Shown here: positions 1-39,548 of the stretch, one piece after another
Layout: every line of letters starts with the position of its first letter
How positions within the stretch are numbered: the first letter of the stretch is position 1
Assembly: GCA_030674155.1 (NCBI GenBank)
Contig: CM060325.1
Location: forward strand, 25,370,335 to 25,415,334
DNA from: Stramonita haemastoma
Lineage: Eukaryota; Mollusca; Gastropoda; Neogastropoda; Muricidae
DNA: 45,000 nucleotides
Reading direction: 5' to 3'
Position numbers and translations under genes: made by a program
The notes under the pieces: model-generated
Databases searched by the model: none
Seen by the model: only the letters and a program-made list of their open reading frames with translations
What the model was told of the DNA's origin: nothing

Positions 1-348
1 GCAGCCATATTATACACCAAAAATCACTGAAAAAGATGCAAAAGAAAACCCAACAGATTTTCAATGTCTTTATTAGTTGGGAGGTAGGGGGAGGGGGTGA
101 ACGCTTCGGCCATTTTGCAGAAAATCGAGTTTAAAGTTTTCGAATATTTCTGAAGATTTTTTATCAAATGGACCTTAAATGTCTAACTACACTGAAAGTG
201 TCGAATTTTTACGCTGTACTTGGTATGTAGAAAGCTTCATAAAAGCTAAACTGTATGAACCGAAATTCTTATCAAAGGTTGATGACTATTTGGATAAATA
301 GGTCTATCAAGAATAAGAACAGACATAGATATTTTTATTGTAATTCTG
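1..348. other. no recognised feature
   Basis: AT-rich sequence with no coding frame, splice sites or repeat that I recognise. It ends at the ATAT target duplication of the first TIR element. Confidence 0.3.
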
Positions 349-352
349 ATAT

Positions 353-745
353 GTGACGCTCACACTATGAGACGGAGTGCACTGAGGTCATTTATAGTTT
401 TTGAAATGTTATTAATGTGCAATAAATTGGCTATCAAATACAAAAACAGATGAAATCGACAATTCTGTGCAAAGTTTACAAATTGAAATGATAGACTGCA
501 GGATGTGACAAATGAGAAACGGGCAAGTTTTTTCGTAACACTTGTCAAAATGGGGCTTGGTATTTCAAAACACATTTAAAAGCAAAAAAATACAAATTAT
601 GCCTTGATATTTCTTATAAAGTAATAAACGGACAGATTTAATAATCAATCAAAATCTCAAAATGACAACTTGACCCCACCTGCTTTAATGGCTCCTAGCT
701 CAAATTGGATAATGTGCGAAGCGATCATTCCGTGGTGGAGCGTCA
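353..745. mobile_element. MITE-like TIR element, copy 1
   Basis: The left end begins GTGACGCTC and the right end finishes with GGAGCGTCA, an imperfect terminal inverted repeat. ATAT flanks both sides (349-352 and 746-749), consistent with a 4-base target duplication. The interior is AT-rich, non-coding and similar to the copies at 6088 and 30512, including the tract TTGACCCCACCTGC near the right end. No transposase is encoded, so it is non-autonomous. This copy has lost the last base of its right end and diverges in the left TIR. Confidence 0.7.
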
Positions 746-811
746 ATATGACATGCAATAGTTTTTCCTGTGCACTGTCGGATTTTTTTCTGATGCTCCT
801 TTTTCTTTGTC

Positions 812-1125
812 GAACGCTCAGACAGCAACTATTGTTGTCTATCACATGAGCGAAAATGTATTGCACCTGACAAATCAGGCCCAGCACATCCGAATTCGGC
901 GCGGGAGAGAATTGTTATCTTTCAAATCTTTCTGGAAAAAAGGAAGGACAATGGAGCAAGAAGGTAGAAAAGAGATAAAGAAGGAGGTGACAGGAAAACA
1001 AATGAACAAGGGTTCTACAAAGAGAGGGATAGAAAAGAGGGAGTTTTTCACACAGCATTTCCAGCAGGTGGGGAGGCTGTTGATACTGACAGGCCCCGGT
1101 ATCCCCACAGGGAGTTCCTGGTGAC
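812..1125 (+). mobile_element. dispersed SINE-like repeat, family A, copy 1
   Basis: The segment runs from CGCTCAGACAGCAACTATTG through a purine-rich middle (GAAGGAGGTGACAGG...) to a block with GACAGGCCCC near its end. Related copies lie at 4432-4686 and 12797-13165 (minus) and at 20590-21195 (plus, interrupted). I do not see clear A and B boxes, so 'SINE-like' rests on length and copy number only. Confidence 0.55.
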
Positions 1126-1205
1126 TAGGAATGGCGTGAGTTGTGAGCACTGGGTCTGTGCTACACTGCTGGCTTTCAGGGAAAACATCCACACAGGGAC
1201 ACATG

Positions 1206-1790
1206 ACGGATGCTATAGGCGAGTGGTTAAGACAATCCAGCTTCAATCCTATGTGTCCATGAAGTCGTGGGTTTGAATCTTGGCGGCGCCGTCTGGTGAA
1301 CTGAATTCAGGGTGGGGATTTTTTATGACCTCTCACATCAACTTGAAATACAGACTTGCCAGTGCCATAATTCCTTTCATGTATATATATACACATACAG
1401 AAGACACAAAAAATCATGTTAAAGATCCCGTCAATCATGTCAGCAGCTGGGTGGGTTACAGAAAAACACTAATATACCCAGCATACATCCCAAAAATGAA
1501 GCCGGAATGCGGCTACCTTCATGGTCCAGAAAAAAACAGTCACAGACACAAAAATTTTACCATGGGTGAACCTCTTTCACACATACACACACACACCACA
1601 CACCACACATACGTGCATCAAAGTCAGTGTCTTTAGATCTGATGAATCCCTGAAGTCAGAATGTGGCTATCTTCATGATGGTGGGAAAAAAAGGGGTCGC
1701 ATATGCAACCCCCTCCCCCCCACAATCTCACACTGGTGGTGAACCTGGGAGCTCTAGCCAAGGAACAGGGAAAAAAAAAGACTGTGCTAC
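1206..1790 (+). mobile_element. tRNA-like SINE, family II, copy 1
   Basis: The head GATGCTATAGGCGAGTGGTT resembles a pol III A box and GGGTTTGAATCTTGG a B box, as in tRNA-derived SINEs. The body carries TTAAAGATCCCGTC and CCCAGCATACATCCC, and the tail GAATG(C/T)GGCTACCTTCATGG then GAGCTCTAGC before an A-rich run. The same landmarks recur at 7748-8270 and in fragments elsewhere. A duplicated tail (about 1640-1770) suggests an insertion or a second partial copy. Confidence 0.65.
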
Positions 1791-1805
1791 ACATCCTCAA
1801 CAGCT

Positions 1806-1841
1806 GGGTGTGTGTGTGTGTGTGTGTGGGGGGGGGGGGGC
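1806..1841 (+). repeat. (TG)n followed by poly-G
   Basis: A pure TG dinucleotide run continues directly into a run of G. The rest of the stretch to about 2260 is GC-richer but has no exon I can defend. Confidence 0.9.
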
Positions 1842-2262
1842 GCGCGGTAGTGGTGGTGATGGCGACGTTGTGTCCATGACTGGCCTTCACCTCACTGCTC
1901 ACTCACTACCACTGGAGCCGCCCACCTCAGCTGCTGCCACTGTCCCCTCCCCCCACCTTCCCCCCCCACCCTCTGTCCCTCACCCACCCCCCTACCACCC
2001 TCGGCAACACCAGACAGGAGTTATTTGCCCCTGTCGCTACCCCCAAGGAACTCAGCACAGGGTGACCCGCCCCTAGCCACACGATAGGGGTGAAGGTGTT
2101 ACATCACCAGCCTCCGTGTTGACTAACACCGCGACATGAACTGTGTGTCTGTGCCTTTGTTGGCAGGCCTGGCAAGGGTGTGCATGAGGGGGTGGTGGTG
2201 GTGAGAGCGGGGTGCGTATTCCTTGGCTGGTCCTCTATCCCCTGCACAGCCTGCCTGCTGTT

Positions 2263-2264
2263 GG

Positions 2265-2352
<88 letters not shown>
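2263..2352 (+). repeat. (TG)n microsatellite
   Basis: About 45 uninterrupted TG units. It lies downstream, in minus-strand terms, of the POU-like exon fragment. Confidence 0.95.
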
Positions 2353-2353
<1 letters not shown>

Positions 2354-2433
2354 TTTCTCTTTCTGCCCCCCAGTTGCAGTTTAACCACACACGCACCCCT
2401 TCCTCCCTCCCTTCTCCAGGGTCAAGGTGTCAC

Positions 2434-2727
2434 CAGCATGGAAATCTCGACCTCCGAGGTCGGCCTGGAGTTCTGGAGAACTCTCTTCTTCTCCAGCGTC
2501 ACGCGGATGGAGGTGTGGATGCTGGTGCGCTTCTTGCGGTGCCGGCCAGCGGCGTTGGCGGACAGGATTAGTTCCCCTGTGCTGCTGGAGAGGACGGCTG
2601 GGTTGCAGGCCCTGGTGTTGGCGGACAGGGTTAGTTCCCCTGTATTGCTGGAGGACGGCTGGGTTGCTGGCCCTGGCGTCGGCGTCTGGCAGCCATTGCT
2701 GTCTGCAGTGCTCAGGGCTTTCTTCAG
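2434..2727 (-). CDS. POU homeodomain-like exon fragment (class II, Oct1-like)
   Basis: The minus strand is open for 98 codons. The 35 residues from 2538 down to 2434 resemble the N-terminal half of a POU class II homeodomain: RKKRTSIHTSIRVTLEK, then LQNSRPTSE and EISML. As I recall the family, this corresponds to the basic arm, helix 1 and the start of helix 2. Two single-residue insertions (in EKK and SEVE) distinguish it. The frame can end at a donor CTG|GTGACA; read through, it meets TGA at 2418-2420. Upstream residues form a Ser/Thr-rich linker with a duplicated TGEL(T/I)LSAN motif (about 2550-2650). The recognition helix (RVWFCNRRQ-like) and the POU-specific domain are not found in the window. 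It could be one exon of a gene lying to the left, or a pseudogene fragment. It is not needed by the neighbouring SPIDR gene. Confidence 0.45.
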
Positions 2728-2861
2728 CTGGCACAGTCAGGGTCTTCAGTGGCACAGTCAGGGTCTTCAGCTGGCACAGTCAGGGTCTTCAGCTGGCACA
2801 GTCAGGGTCTTCAGCTGGCACAGTCAGGGTCTTCAGCTGGCACACTCAGGGTCTTCAAGCT
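2728..2861. repeat. 22-base minisatellite at the POU-like exon border
   Basis: About six copies of CTGGCACAGTCAGGGTCTTC with small variants. On the minus strand each unit contains GTGCCAG|CTGAAGA, the same string as the presumed acceptor at 2727/2728, so the possible 3' splice site is repeated. Confidence 0.85.
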
Positions 2862-3488
2862 GAGGGGGAGGGCCTCCAAGCGCCAGAGGGGTCAGGTCTG
2901 GCTGAAGTCGTTGCTGTACAGCTTGCCCAGGGCCATGCCCTGTCACGTCCCCTTGGGTGAACCCTGACCACACACACACACAAAGCCAAGGTCAGGAGGG
3001 TCACATGTCTTTCATGTCACTAGGGATGGGGGGGGGGTCTAGAGGTCAAACACAAGTTTACACAGAGAGAAGTCGCAAGTCCCATCCCTGTTTGAACCCA
3101 AATTTCCCCCCCCTTCCCCAATTCCCTAGATATTGAGAGGCGATCTAGGTGAGAAGTCTTTCAGATGGAATGATAAAATGGGTACCTGTAACTTAAGCAC
3201 TGAGGGCGCATTGTGTTGCCAAAAGTTATTTCCCTTACATCTGTGGGCACATTGTGTCACTGAACATAGGGTGTTCAAATTTTGTGGCTGGTTAGCACAG
3301 TTTATGTTACTAATAATGGCAACACGGCTGCTTTTCATCCAAAGCCAGTCTTATGTTTCCCCTACTGTCCGACATTTGTATTTTCTTCAACACGATACGT
3401 GACCGCCAAATTTTGAAAAGTAGACATCCATTTTTTCGGGATTTTTTTCAACACTAAAATGGCGTGGGCCGATTTATAACAATTTTCA
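2862..3488. other. no recognised gene; poly-G and poly-C runs
   Basis: Contains a short CA run (about 2970), a G run (about 3027) and a C run (about 3105). The sequence from about 3123 to 3488 has the look of the untranslated lead of the acidic frame that follows, but nothing in it is diagnostic. Confidence 0.3.
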
Positions 3489-3660
3489 ATGAAAATGTTC
3501 TTCCATTCTGACTTGGAAAATGATTTTGAAGGCTTCATACAAGCTGACATCAACATTGAAGTAATGGTAAGTGATCTAGGTGACGATGACAGTGTTTCTT
3601 GTGACAGATGGGGTATGGGTGACAATGACAGTGTTTCTTGTGACAGATGGGTCTGATGAC
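3489..3660 (+). pseudogene. acidic open frame, possibly a transposase N-terminus
   Basis: An ATG at 3489 opens a frame starting MKMFFHSDLENDFEGFIQAD, followed by acidic and serine-rich residues. It reaches the first units of the 39-base array, read there as GDNDSVS-DRW, and then hits stops. Acidic leaders with a DFEGF-like core remind me of the N-termini of piggyBac-type and other invertebrate mobile-element proteins. That is a memory-level resemblance only, and no catalytic domain follows. It may equally be a spurious frame. Confidence 0.25.
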
Positions 3661-4056
3661 AATGACAGTGTTTCTAGTGACAGATGGGGTCTGGGTGACA
3701 ATGACAGTGTTTCTAGTGACAGATGGGGTCTGGGTGACAATGACAGTGTTTTAGTGACAGATGGGGTCTGGTGACAATGACAGTGTTTCTAGTGACAGAT
3801 GGGTCTGGTGACAATGACAGTGTTGAGAGATGGGTCTGGTGACAATGACAGTTTTCTAGTGACAGATGGGCTGGTGACAATGACAGTGTTGAAGATGGGT
3901 GTCTGGGTGACAATGACAGTGTTTCTAGTAACAGATGGGGTCTGGGTGACAATGACAGTGTTGAGAGATGGGGTGTCTGGGTGACAATGACAGTGTTTCT
4001 TGTGAGAGATGGGGTCTGGGTGACAATGACTGTTTCTTGTGAGAGATGGGGTCTGG
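3590..4056. repeat. 39-base minisatellite
   Basis: Units of the type GTGACAATGACAGTGTTTCT plus AGTGACAGATGGGGTCTGG, with deletions in several copies. The full unit is 39 bases (13 codons) and stays in frame with the acidic frame at 3489 only for the first copies. Confidence 0.9.
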
Positions 4057-4430
4057 GTTTAAAAAATCTATTTATTCTTTACATGATCATAAACACTACA
4101 TACTGATACTGCTATAAAATTTTACTCATTTAAAAGTTTATTATCTAAGCTTTCCAGTGACTTACAACTTTACACACTTAGTTCAGTTTTACATATCAAT
4201 ATCAAGGGTTGTTTGACCCCAACCTGCTTCAAAACAACAATGACATTGTTAATTCAGCCAGGAGCAGTGAGTACCACTACCATTAATTCAGCACAACCAG
4301 GGTTAACACACACTAGTGAAAAAAAACTAAACAACAAAAAAAAGACACTTTTTCTTTTTTTGAGATCAGATTTAAACCAAAGACACTAACACCAGAGGAA
4401 AATACAATGTTGACAACTTACACATTTGAT
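4057..4430. other. no recognised feature
   Basis: AT-rich intergenic sequence. An AATAAA on the minus strand (about 4073-4078) could serve transcripts coming from the SPIDR side, but nothing ties it to them. Confidence 0.25.
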
Positions 4431-4431
4431 G

Positions 4432-4686
4432 TCCATCATGGGGATGCTGGGGGCCTGTCAGTATAAACAGCATCCCCACTTTCTGGAAACTCAGTGCAAG
4501 AAATTTCCTCTTTTCTGTCCCTCTCCTTGTTTCTGCCTTGTTCCTTTTCTTCTGGTCACCTCCTTCTTGTCTATTTTCTGCCTTCTTGATCCATTCTCCT
4601 GCTTGTCAGGTGATTAACAGCAGCACAACGTACTTTCGCTCATAGGACAGACAAGAGTAGTTGCTAAGCGTTGAACAAAGAAGAAT
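4432..4686 (-). mobile_element. dispersed SINE-like repeat, family A, copy 2
   Basis: Reverse-complement relative of 812-1125: GGGGCCTGTCAGTATAAACAG at the plus-strand left and TTTCGCTCATAGGACAGAC at the right match the ends of the other copies. It is internally shortened. Confidence 0.55.
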
Positions 4687-4869
4687 GCATTTGATGGTCA
4701 GATTTGTCACACTGCATAACTGCTTATTAAACTTGCAGACCTCTTGGAACAAAAGGTGACATAAGAGAAATCTCAAAACACAGCTGAAAGGTGTGTGGGC
4801 AGACAGCATAGCTTACTACACCCATCAGACATGCAGCATACAGACATAGCACAGAGATCCTTGCTCTGT

Positions 4870-5735
4870 ACTAATACTGGGTTCAGCAGTCACACAGTTG
4901 CTGTGTGCAAACACTGGGTAGGATCAGTTGCTCTGTACAAATACTGGGATCAGTTGCTCTGTACACACACTGGGATCAGTTGTTGCTCTGTACAAACACT
5001 GGGTAGGATTAGCTGCTCTGTACAAACACTGGGTAGGATCAGTATTGGTGCTCTGTACAAACACTGGGTAGGATTAGTTGCTCTGTACAAATACTGGGTA
5101 GGATCAGTTGCTCTGTACAAACACTGGGTAGGATTAGTTGCTCTGTACAAACACTGGGTAGGATTAGTTGCTCTGTACAAATACTGGGTAGGATCAGTTG
5201 CTCTGTACAAACACTGGAATCAGTTTTGCTCTGTACAAACACTGGGTAGGATCAGTTGCTCTGTACAAACACTGAGGATTCAGTTGCTTGTACAAACACT
5301 GGGTAGGATTAGTTGCTCTGTACAAATACTGGGTAGGATCAGTTGCTCTGTACAAACACTGGTAGATCAGTTTGCTCTGTACAAACATGGGTAGGATCAG
5401 TTGCTCTGTACAAACACTAGGATCAGTTGCTCTGTACAAACACTGGGTAGGATCAGTTGCTCTGTACAAACACTGGTAGGATCAGTTGCTCTGTACAAAC
5501 ACTGGGTAGGATCAGTTGCTTTGTACAAACACTTAGAATCAGTTGCTCTGTACAAACACTGGGTAGGATCAGTTGCTCTGTACAAACACTAGGATCAGTT
5601 GCTCTGTACAAACACTGGGTAGGATCAGTTGCTTTGTACAAACATTGGGTAGGATCAGTTGCTCTGTACAAACACTGGGTTCAGTTGCTCTTCCAGTACA
5701 AACACCAGGATCAGTTGTTCTGTACAAACACTGGG
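4870..5735. repeat. ~29-base minisatellite, about 30 copies
   Basis: Consensus GGTAGGATCAGTTGCTCTGT followed by ACAAACACT, with units missing 1-8 bases. It lies just past the SPIDR stop codon on the minus strand and could be part of its 3' untranslated region. Open frames on both strands (for example CLYRATDPTQ repeats) are products of the repeat, not genes. Confidence 0.9.
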
Positions 5736-5756
5736 ATCAGCAGGGCACTTGGACAG

Positions 5757-5920
5757 TGGTCAGTGTGGTGTCAGTGACACAGGTGAGGACACACTTCTCT
5801 GACCCCAGGATGACACGGATCAGCAGGATAGCGGTCAGTGTGGTGTCATAAGTGACACAGGTGAGGACACACTTCATCGACCCCAGCATGACACGGATCA
5901 GCAGGACAGCTGGACAGCGG

Positions 5921-5945
<25 letters not shown>
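5757..5945. repeat. ~85-base tandem repeat covering the end of the last SPIDR exon
   Basis: Two further copies follow the end of the terminal exon. Each contains the minus-strand sequence for KCVLTC followed by V-T and D-T-T-L-T. The copies differ by 1-4 bases at the same point (CACTATGAC, CACTTATGAC, CACTGACAC), so the C-terminal frame differs between copies. Confidence 0.8.
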
Positions 5946-35387
<29,442 letters not shown>

Positions 35388-35389
35388 AA

Positions 35390-36210
35390 TTTAAAAAAAA
35401 GAATGTGTTGATCAGCTTTGATATTAAACAACAAAACTTTGACAACAGATGCAAAAGTCGTCTGCCGCCGAATTGCACGTAGAGTACTGTCCCTTCCTTC
35501 AGTTGCACTCCACAGCCTCTTTCGATTCTTTCTGGTCAAAAGATAGATTTCAGTATGTATTGCCTCCTCTTTGACCGTCAGCGCATACAGTTAATTATTA
35601 GTGTTATTGTTACTAATATTAGGCTAGTCGCAAGCACGCACGCACGCTCGCACACGCGCGCATGTGTGTGTGTGTGTGTGTGTGCATTCTATCGAAATCG
35701 CAGACAATTTGATTATGATTATGATTGTATCAATATGCCTGTCAGTATTGAAATTATAATAGCCCTTCAGGGATGATTAACGTGTTTTTGACTTCACTTG
35801 AATTCAGCTGTAAATATAGATAATTTTTTCCTAATAGGAAAGGATTTTACTTTCCAAGATGAGATGACAAACGCTATAACCCCGTCATAGTTGCTCAAAA
35901 GGGAACAACAATCAGTGTAGAATTTTTGATGTTCTTTATATGTAGTTTGTATATTCTTTTACTGAAAGGTTAAAACATTTTCATTACCTTTTTTGATTAG
36001 AGAAGAATAATTAACGTCAGAATTAGCTCTCTTAAGCTCCCATGGGGGACAAGAGAAGTTAATCTTTGCCTGTCAGTATTGTAATTGATTCATGGGATGA
36101 TTAAAGTGCTTTTGACTTGACTTACTTAATTTTGTATGACGTATTTAATTTTGTAGGACATATTTCGGCCTTATCAAATAATTCAGAAGTATAGGTTCTA
36201 ACAGCGGCAA
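35390..36210. other. presumed SPIDR promoter side; no recognised element
   Basis: Probable 5' flank of the gene. It contains a short CG/TG run (35635-35685). I see no TATA box at a convincing distance and no CpG island. The sequence at 36040-36130 is AT-rich with no frame. Confidence 0.3.
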
Positions 36211-36214
36211 GAGT

Positions 36215-36457
36215 CCTGCGGATGAGACTTTAAACCGAGGCCCCGTGTGCGAACGCACGCAGAACATCTTGCGCACACGTTAAATCCTGTTCCGCTTTAC
36301 ATAAGAGTGGGCCATCGTGTGCCGGTGGGAGCAGATATTTACAAAAGTGCATACACACGGGGACTGGATGTTAAAAAGCACATGATTGCTTATTCTATTA
36401 TCCTCGATATCAAAGAATAAATAAATAAATGAATGAATGAATAAATAAATAAATAAG

Positions 36458-36508
<51 letters not shown>

Positions 36509-36520
36509 AGAGAACGAACG
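36215..36520 (+). mobile_element. SINE family I, 5'-truncated, with (AAAT)n tail
   Basis: Body AACCGAGGCCCCGTGTGCGA, ACGCACGCAGAACATCTTGC, GTGTGCCGGTGGGAGCAGAT and a tail that has grown into about 20 AAAT units (36418-36510). The tRNA head is missing. Confidence 0.8.
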
Positions 36521-36604
36521 GAATGTGCTCTTATAGGAAAGTTGACATCAGATCTTGTACTTTATTTCGGTATCCACATTGGTTTCTTGTTTTGTTTTAT
36601 GCAT

Positions 36605-36957
36605 TCATTTTTATTTATTCATTTATTCTTTTATATCAAAGGATAATGGAATAAGCACTCATGTATTTTTTTTACATCCAGTCCCCGTGTGTAAGCAGTT
36701 TTGTAAATCTTGTCATCTGTTCCCACCGGCACACAACGGCCTACTCTTACGAAAAGCGGAACAGGATTTAACGTGTGCGCAAGATGTCCTGCGTGCGTTC
36801 GCACACAGGGCCTCGGTTTATAGTCTCATCCGAAGGACTTTTGGGGAGAGTGGAGTCAGCACTGATGTTAACTCCAGGGGAAAAATCCCCTCGAACAGAA
36901 ATCGAACCCGGGTCGTCAAATTGCGAGCGCAATGTTCTGAGCACTAGACTATTCCGC
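36605..36957 (-). mobile_element. tRNA-derived SINE, family I, minus-strand copy
   Basis: Inverse of 6945-7290: plus-strand GAACCCGGGTCGTCAAATTG (B box region) and TGAGCACTAGACTATTCCGC at the right, A/T tail at the left. A C run (36957-36979) follows the head. Confidence 0.85.
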
Positions 36958-36979
36958 CCCCCCCCCCCCCCCCCCCCCC

Positions 36980-38150
36980 TCCAGAAACATAGTAAGACAT
37001 ATTTAGCCAAAACTAGTTGTTGATAACTGTCTAATGGCATAATACCTATCTCTTTCTAAGTGCCCATGGTTGATGCATGAAAAGACACCCCTAAAGCTAA
37101 TTGAAAAGCCTTACAGTCTAATCTTATTTTGTATAACAAATACATAGGAGCACTGAAAAATGCTTCCTGGCCATAAATGAGTCTGGAACATACTTAAAAT
37201 ATTGCAAGATGTTTTAGTACAGCTACATCATGAGCCCATACTTGTTTACTACGCTTTGAACATATCACCCTGTCATCTTCTGTGCACTTTCTCCCTTCCT
37301 TTTTAATTTGCATATACAGCAAACAGGCACACAAATGCTGTTATACCCACCTTGTTGCACAATAACAACTCTCATTTTGGAAAAACCTTTACACTAATGA
37401 CTGCACTGGCTCTGATTTAATACCTTTGATCAAATATTCTGATGACTGCTCTGGAAGGCAAAAGAGATTAAGAGATTTAGAACTCGGGCAGAAAAAAAAA
37501 TGATGTGAAATTTTGAAGCAAAGGAAAGTGTACCTTTTATATTTTAAAACGGTGCCCAATATTTTAATGGAAAAGTATTTAATGTCATTGATATTTTAAT
37601 TATACATGTTATAACAGTTTTAGTGTACGTCATAATAATGCGAGTGCGTAGTTGCAGGCCCCCGCGGGGTGCCTGCGTGTGTGTGTGTACACCTGTGCTT
37701 TTTTGTGTTTTATTTTTTTTATTATGCTCAATTGCTTGATAGAAAAGAGCACTAATTTAATTGATGTTTATCTTATACAATATATTTTAACAATTTGGTT
37801 TATGTTATAAAAATGTGTGGGCATGAGCGCGAATGTTTCTAATGTGTGTGAAGGGGGGGGGGGGGGGGGTGCTTGCGAGCGGTGTGTGTGTGGATGCGTG
37901 TACATACTGGTGTGCACATGTGTCTGTGATATTGCTTGGGCGAGTTTATAACTGGCTGAGGTATTGCCGATTTGTGGGTGCTCTTTATATTTTGATGGGT
38001 GCGTGCTGGTGTTAGGAACCTGTGTTGTGGTGTACATATCCGTGATCTTATGTTTACATCTTTCCCGTTTTCATTTATGGCTTGTAACCTGCCTGAATTT
38101 CTCTGTCTTTGAGATAACGAAGTATTGAAATTTGGAAGGAACCCGACTCT
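36980..38150. other. no recognised gene
   Basis: AT-rich sequence with a TG tract (37675-37690) and a G run (37852-37870). No frame with coding character on either strand. Confidence 0.35.
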
Positions 38151-38154
38151 TTCG

Positions 38155-38405
38155 TTCGCATACTCTATTTTGACTTGTTCTCTGCCTTCAATAGCATTCA
38201 GCCCTATCTCTTGGCACACAAATTACTGTTACTGAATGTTTGTCATGGGTCCATTCTCTGGCTCATGAAGTTTCTGGTGAATCGAACACAGTGTGTCCGA
38301 TTTTAAAAAGCAATATCAGCTGAAAAGTCAACATCCACTGGCTCTCCTCAAGGAACTGTTCTGTCTCCTATCCCATTTACTCTATATACTAATGAATGTA
38401 TGCAA
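38155..38405 (+). mobile_element. LINE reverse-transcriptase fragment
   Basis: Conceptual translation in shifted frames gives FDLFSAFNSIQPYLL-like residues, LMKFLVNRTQCVRF and TGSPQGTVLSPIPFTLYTNE. The GSPQGTVLSP-LFTLYTND motif is the RT block B/C signature of non-LTR elements. Frames are broken, so it is a dead fragment. Confidence 0.7.
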
Positions 38406-39040
38406 TACCTGGTAATATGTTGGTCATATGGTGACTTACACCCCTGGCATGTGATAGTGTTTTAATTCGTGAGGAGTTCAAAGGGTTTTCTTGTCTGTTC
38501 CTTTTATTTCAGGGACATCATTTAATTGGTCGCCTCGATTTGGATTGACGTATTTAATGTTTAATCTTCGATTCATTCCGCCTTAAGGTCTCTGATCTGA
38601 GACAGATTCTTCAGTGATGTGTGTTAGGACTGGACAATGATTTTGAATTCTACTTGTAGGTAGTACAATTGTTGTATTTGGTGTAATTTCTATGTTTTGG
38701 TGCGTAGTGTTTAGTACAATATAACTGAGAACCTAACTTGCTCGGTCTGGAGTGTCCCATTGAATGAATGTTGTTATTCAACACATTCGCCATGTAATCA
38801 GTGTGACTGCTGAGTGCGTTGAGGTAATTAATTTCGCTAATTTCTTTTTAAAATTTCCTTTTCTTTTCTTTCATCCTCCTTTCCTTCCCCACCACTCCCA
38901 CTCCAACAAGTCGTTGAATCCCATTCCTCTTTAGGATACTCAAAGCAAAGGAAACCAGAGTTCTCTACATTTCTGCTGCCCAAAGTGGGGCTAGGAAATT
39001 GGAGTGGCGACTAGGATTCATGTTTGGGAATCTCTACATG
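38406..39040. other. no recognised feature
   Basis: AT-rich at the left, more mixed from 38880. May be further decayed LINE sequence. No motif seen. Confidence 0.3.
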
Positions 39041-39044
39041 TGTG

Positions 39045-39350
39045 TTGGGGGCGGGGTAGCTAAATGGTCAGAGCACTCGCTTTCCTCAAGTCAAAGTTAA
39101 GCAGCACCGAGCGTGGTTGCCAGTTGGATGGGTGACCCTTTGCGCGCCTTGGCTTCAGTACGGTCCCTCCCCCCCGCCCGCCCCCAGCTGTCAATGGGTT
39201 CCTGCCCTCTTTAGGGTCAGGGAAGGTAAAGCAGCGAGGGAGAGAAGATGGGCACTGCCCTCAATATGCTGGCCCCAAGAAAAGCTGAGGTCTCTGACGC
39301 CTCGCTCCTCTACGACCACATAGGTTATGGGACACCTTTACCTTACATGT
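39045..39350 (+). mobile_element. 5S-rRNA-derived SINE (SINE3 type)
   Basis: GTCAAAGTTAAGCAGCACCG resembles the 5S box A region (GAAGTTAAGCAAC) and GTTGGATGGGTGACC matches 5S box C. These are the internal pol III promoter parts of 5S rRNA. The body then shares its 3' half with 34828-35062. The preceding TAGCTAAATGGTCAGAGCAC suggests a composite tRNA/5S head. Confidence 0.8.
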
Positions 39351-39439
39351 GGGTTGTGAGAGGAGAGATAGTTTTACTTTCAATACTTTTGGGCGTAGCA
39401 TTCGAGTTACCGTCAAAACTACGATGCCAAGTCAGAATG

Positions 39440-39548
39440 TAAAGGCAAAAGGTCAGAATGCAGCTACCTTACTGGAGGGTACCAAACGGTCGTTACACAA
39501 AATCTCACCATAGATGAACCTGGGAACTCTAGCTGAGGAACAAACCAA
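39440..39548 (+). mobile_element. 3' fragment of SINE family II
   Basis: GGTCAGAATGCAGCTACCTT and GAACCTGGGAACTCTAGCTG, then GAGGAACAAACC, as in the other family II tails. From 39600 to 39800 there is a GC-moderate segment (GTCTCGGAAGACTATGGAGT) I cannot place. Confidence 0.6.

Noticed and set aside
1633..2076. Pro- and His-rich frames around 1.6-2.1 kb
   Set aside because: They arise from SINE tail, TG/G run and C-rich sequence. No splice borders or homology.
2434..2727. This exon as the last exon of SPIDR
   Set aside because: The SPIDR C-terminal block (VLGKAVG) is already in exon 20 with a stop, and the residues here match POU homeodomains far better than the vertebrate SPIDR end. cDNA could still overturn this.
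2381..2755. Alternative minus-strand frame with NPVRQHQGLQP repeats
   Set aside because: It shifts out of the frame that matches the POU homeodomain, and its apparent motif is the 54-base duplication in another register.
4870..5735. CRISPR-like array
   Set aside because: Units are head-to-tail without unique spacers, and the DNA is clearly eukaryotic. It is a minisatellite. The same holds for all other arrays.
39090..39140. 5S rRNA gene
   Set aside because: Only the promoter-proximal boxes resemble 5S. The rest is replaced by a SINE body shared with 34828-35062.
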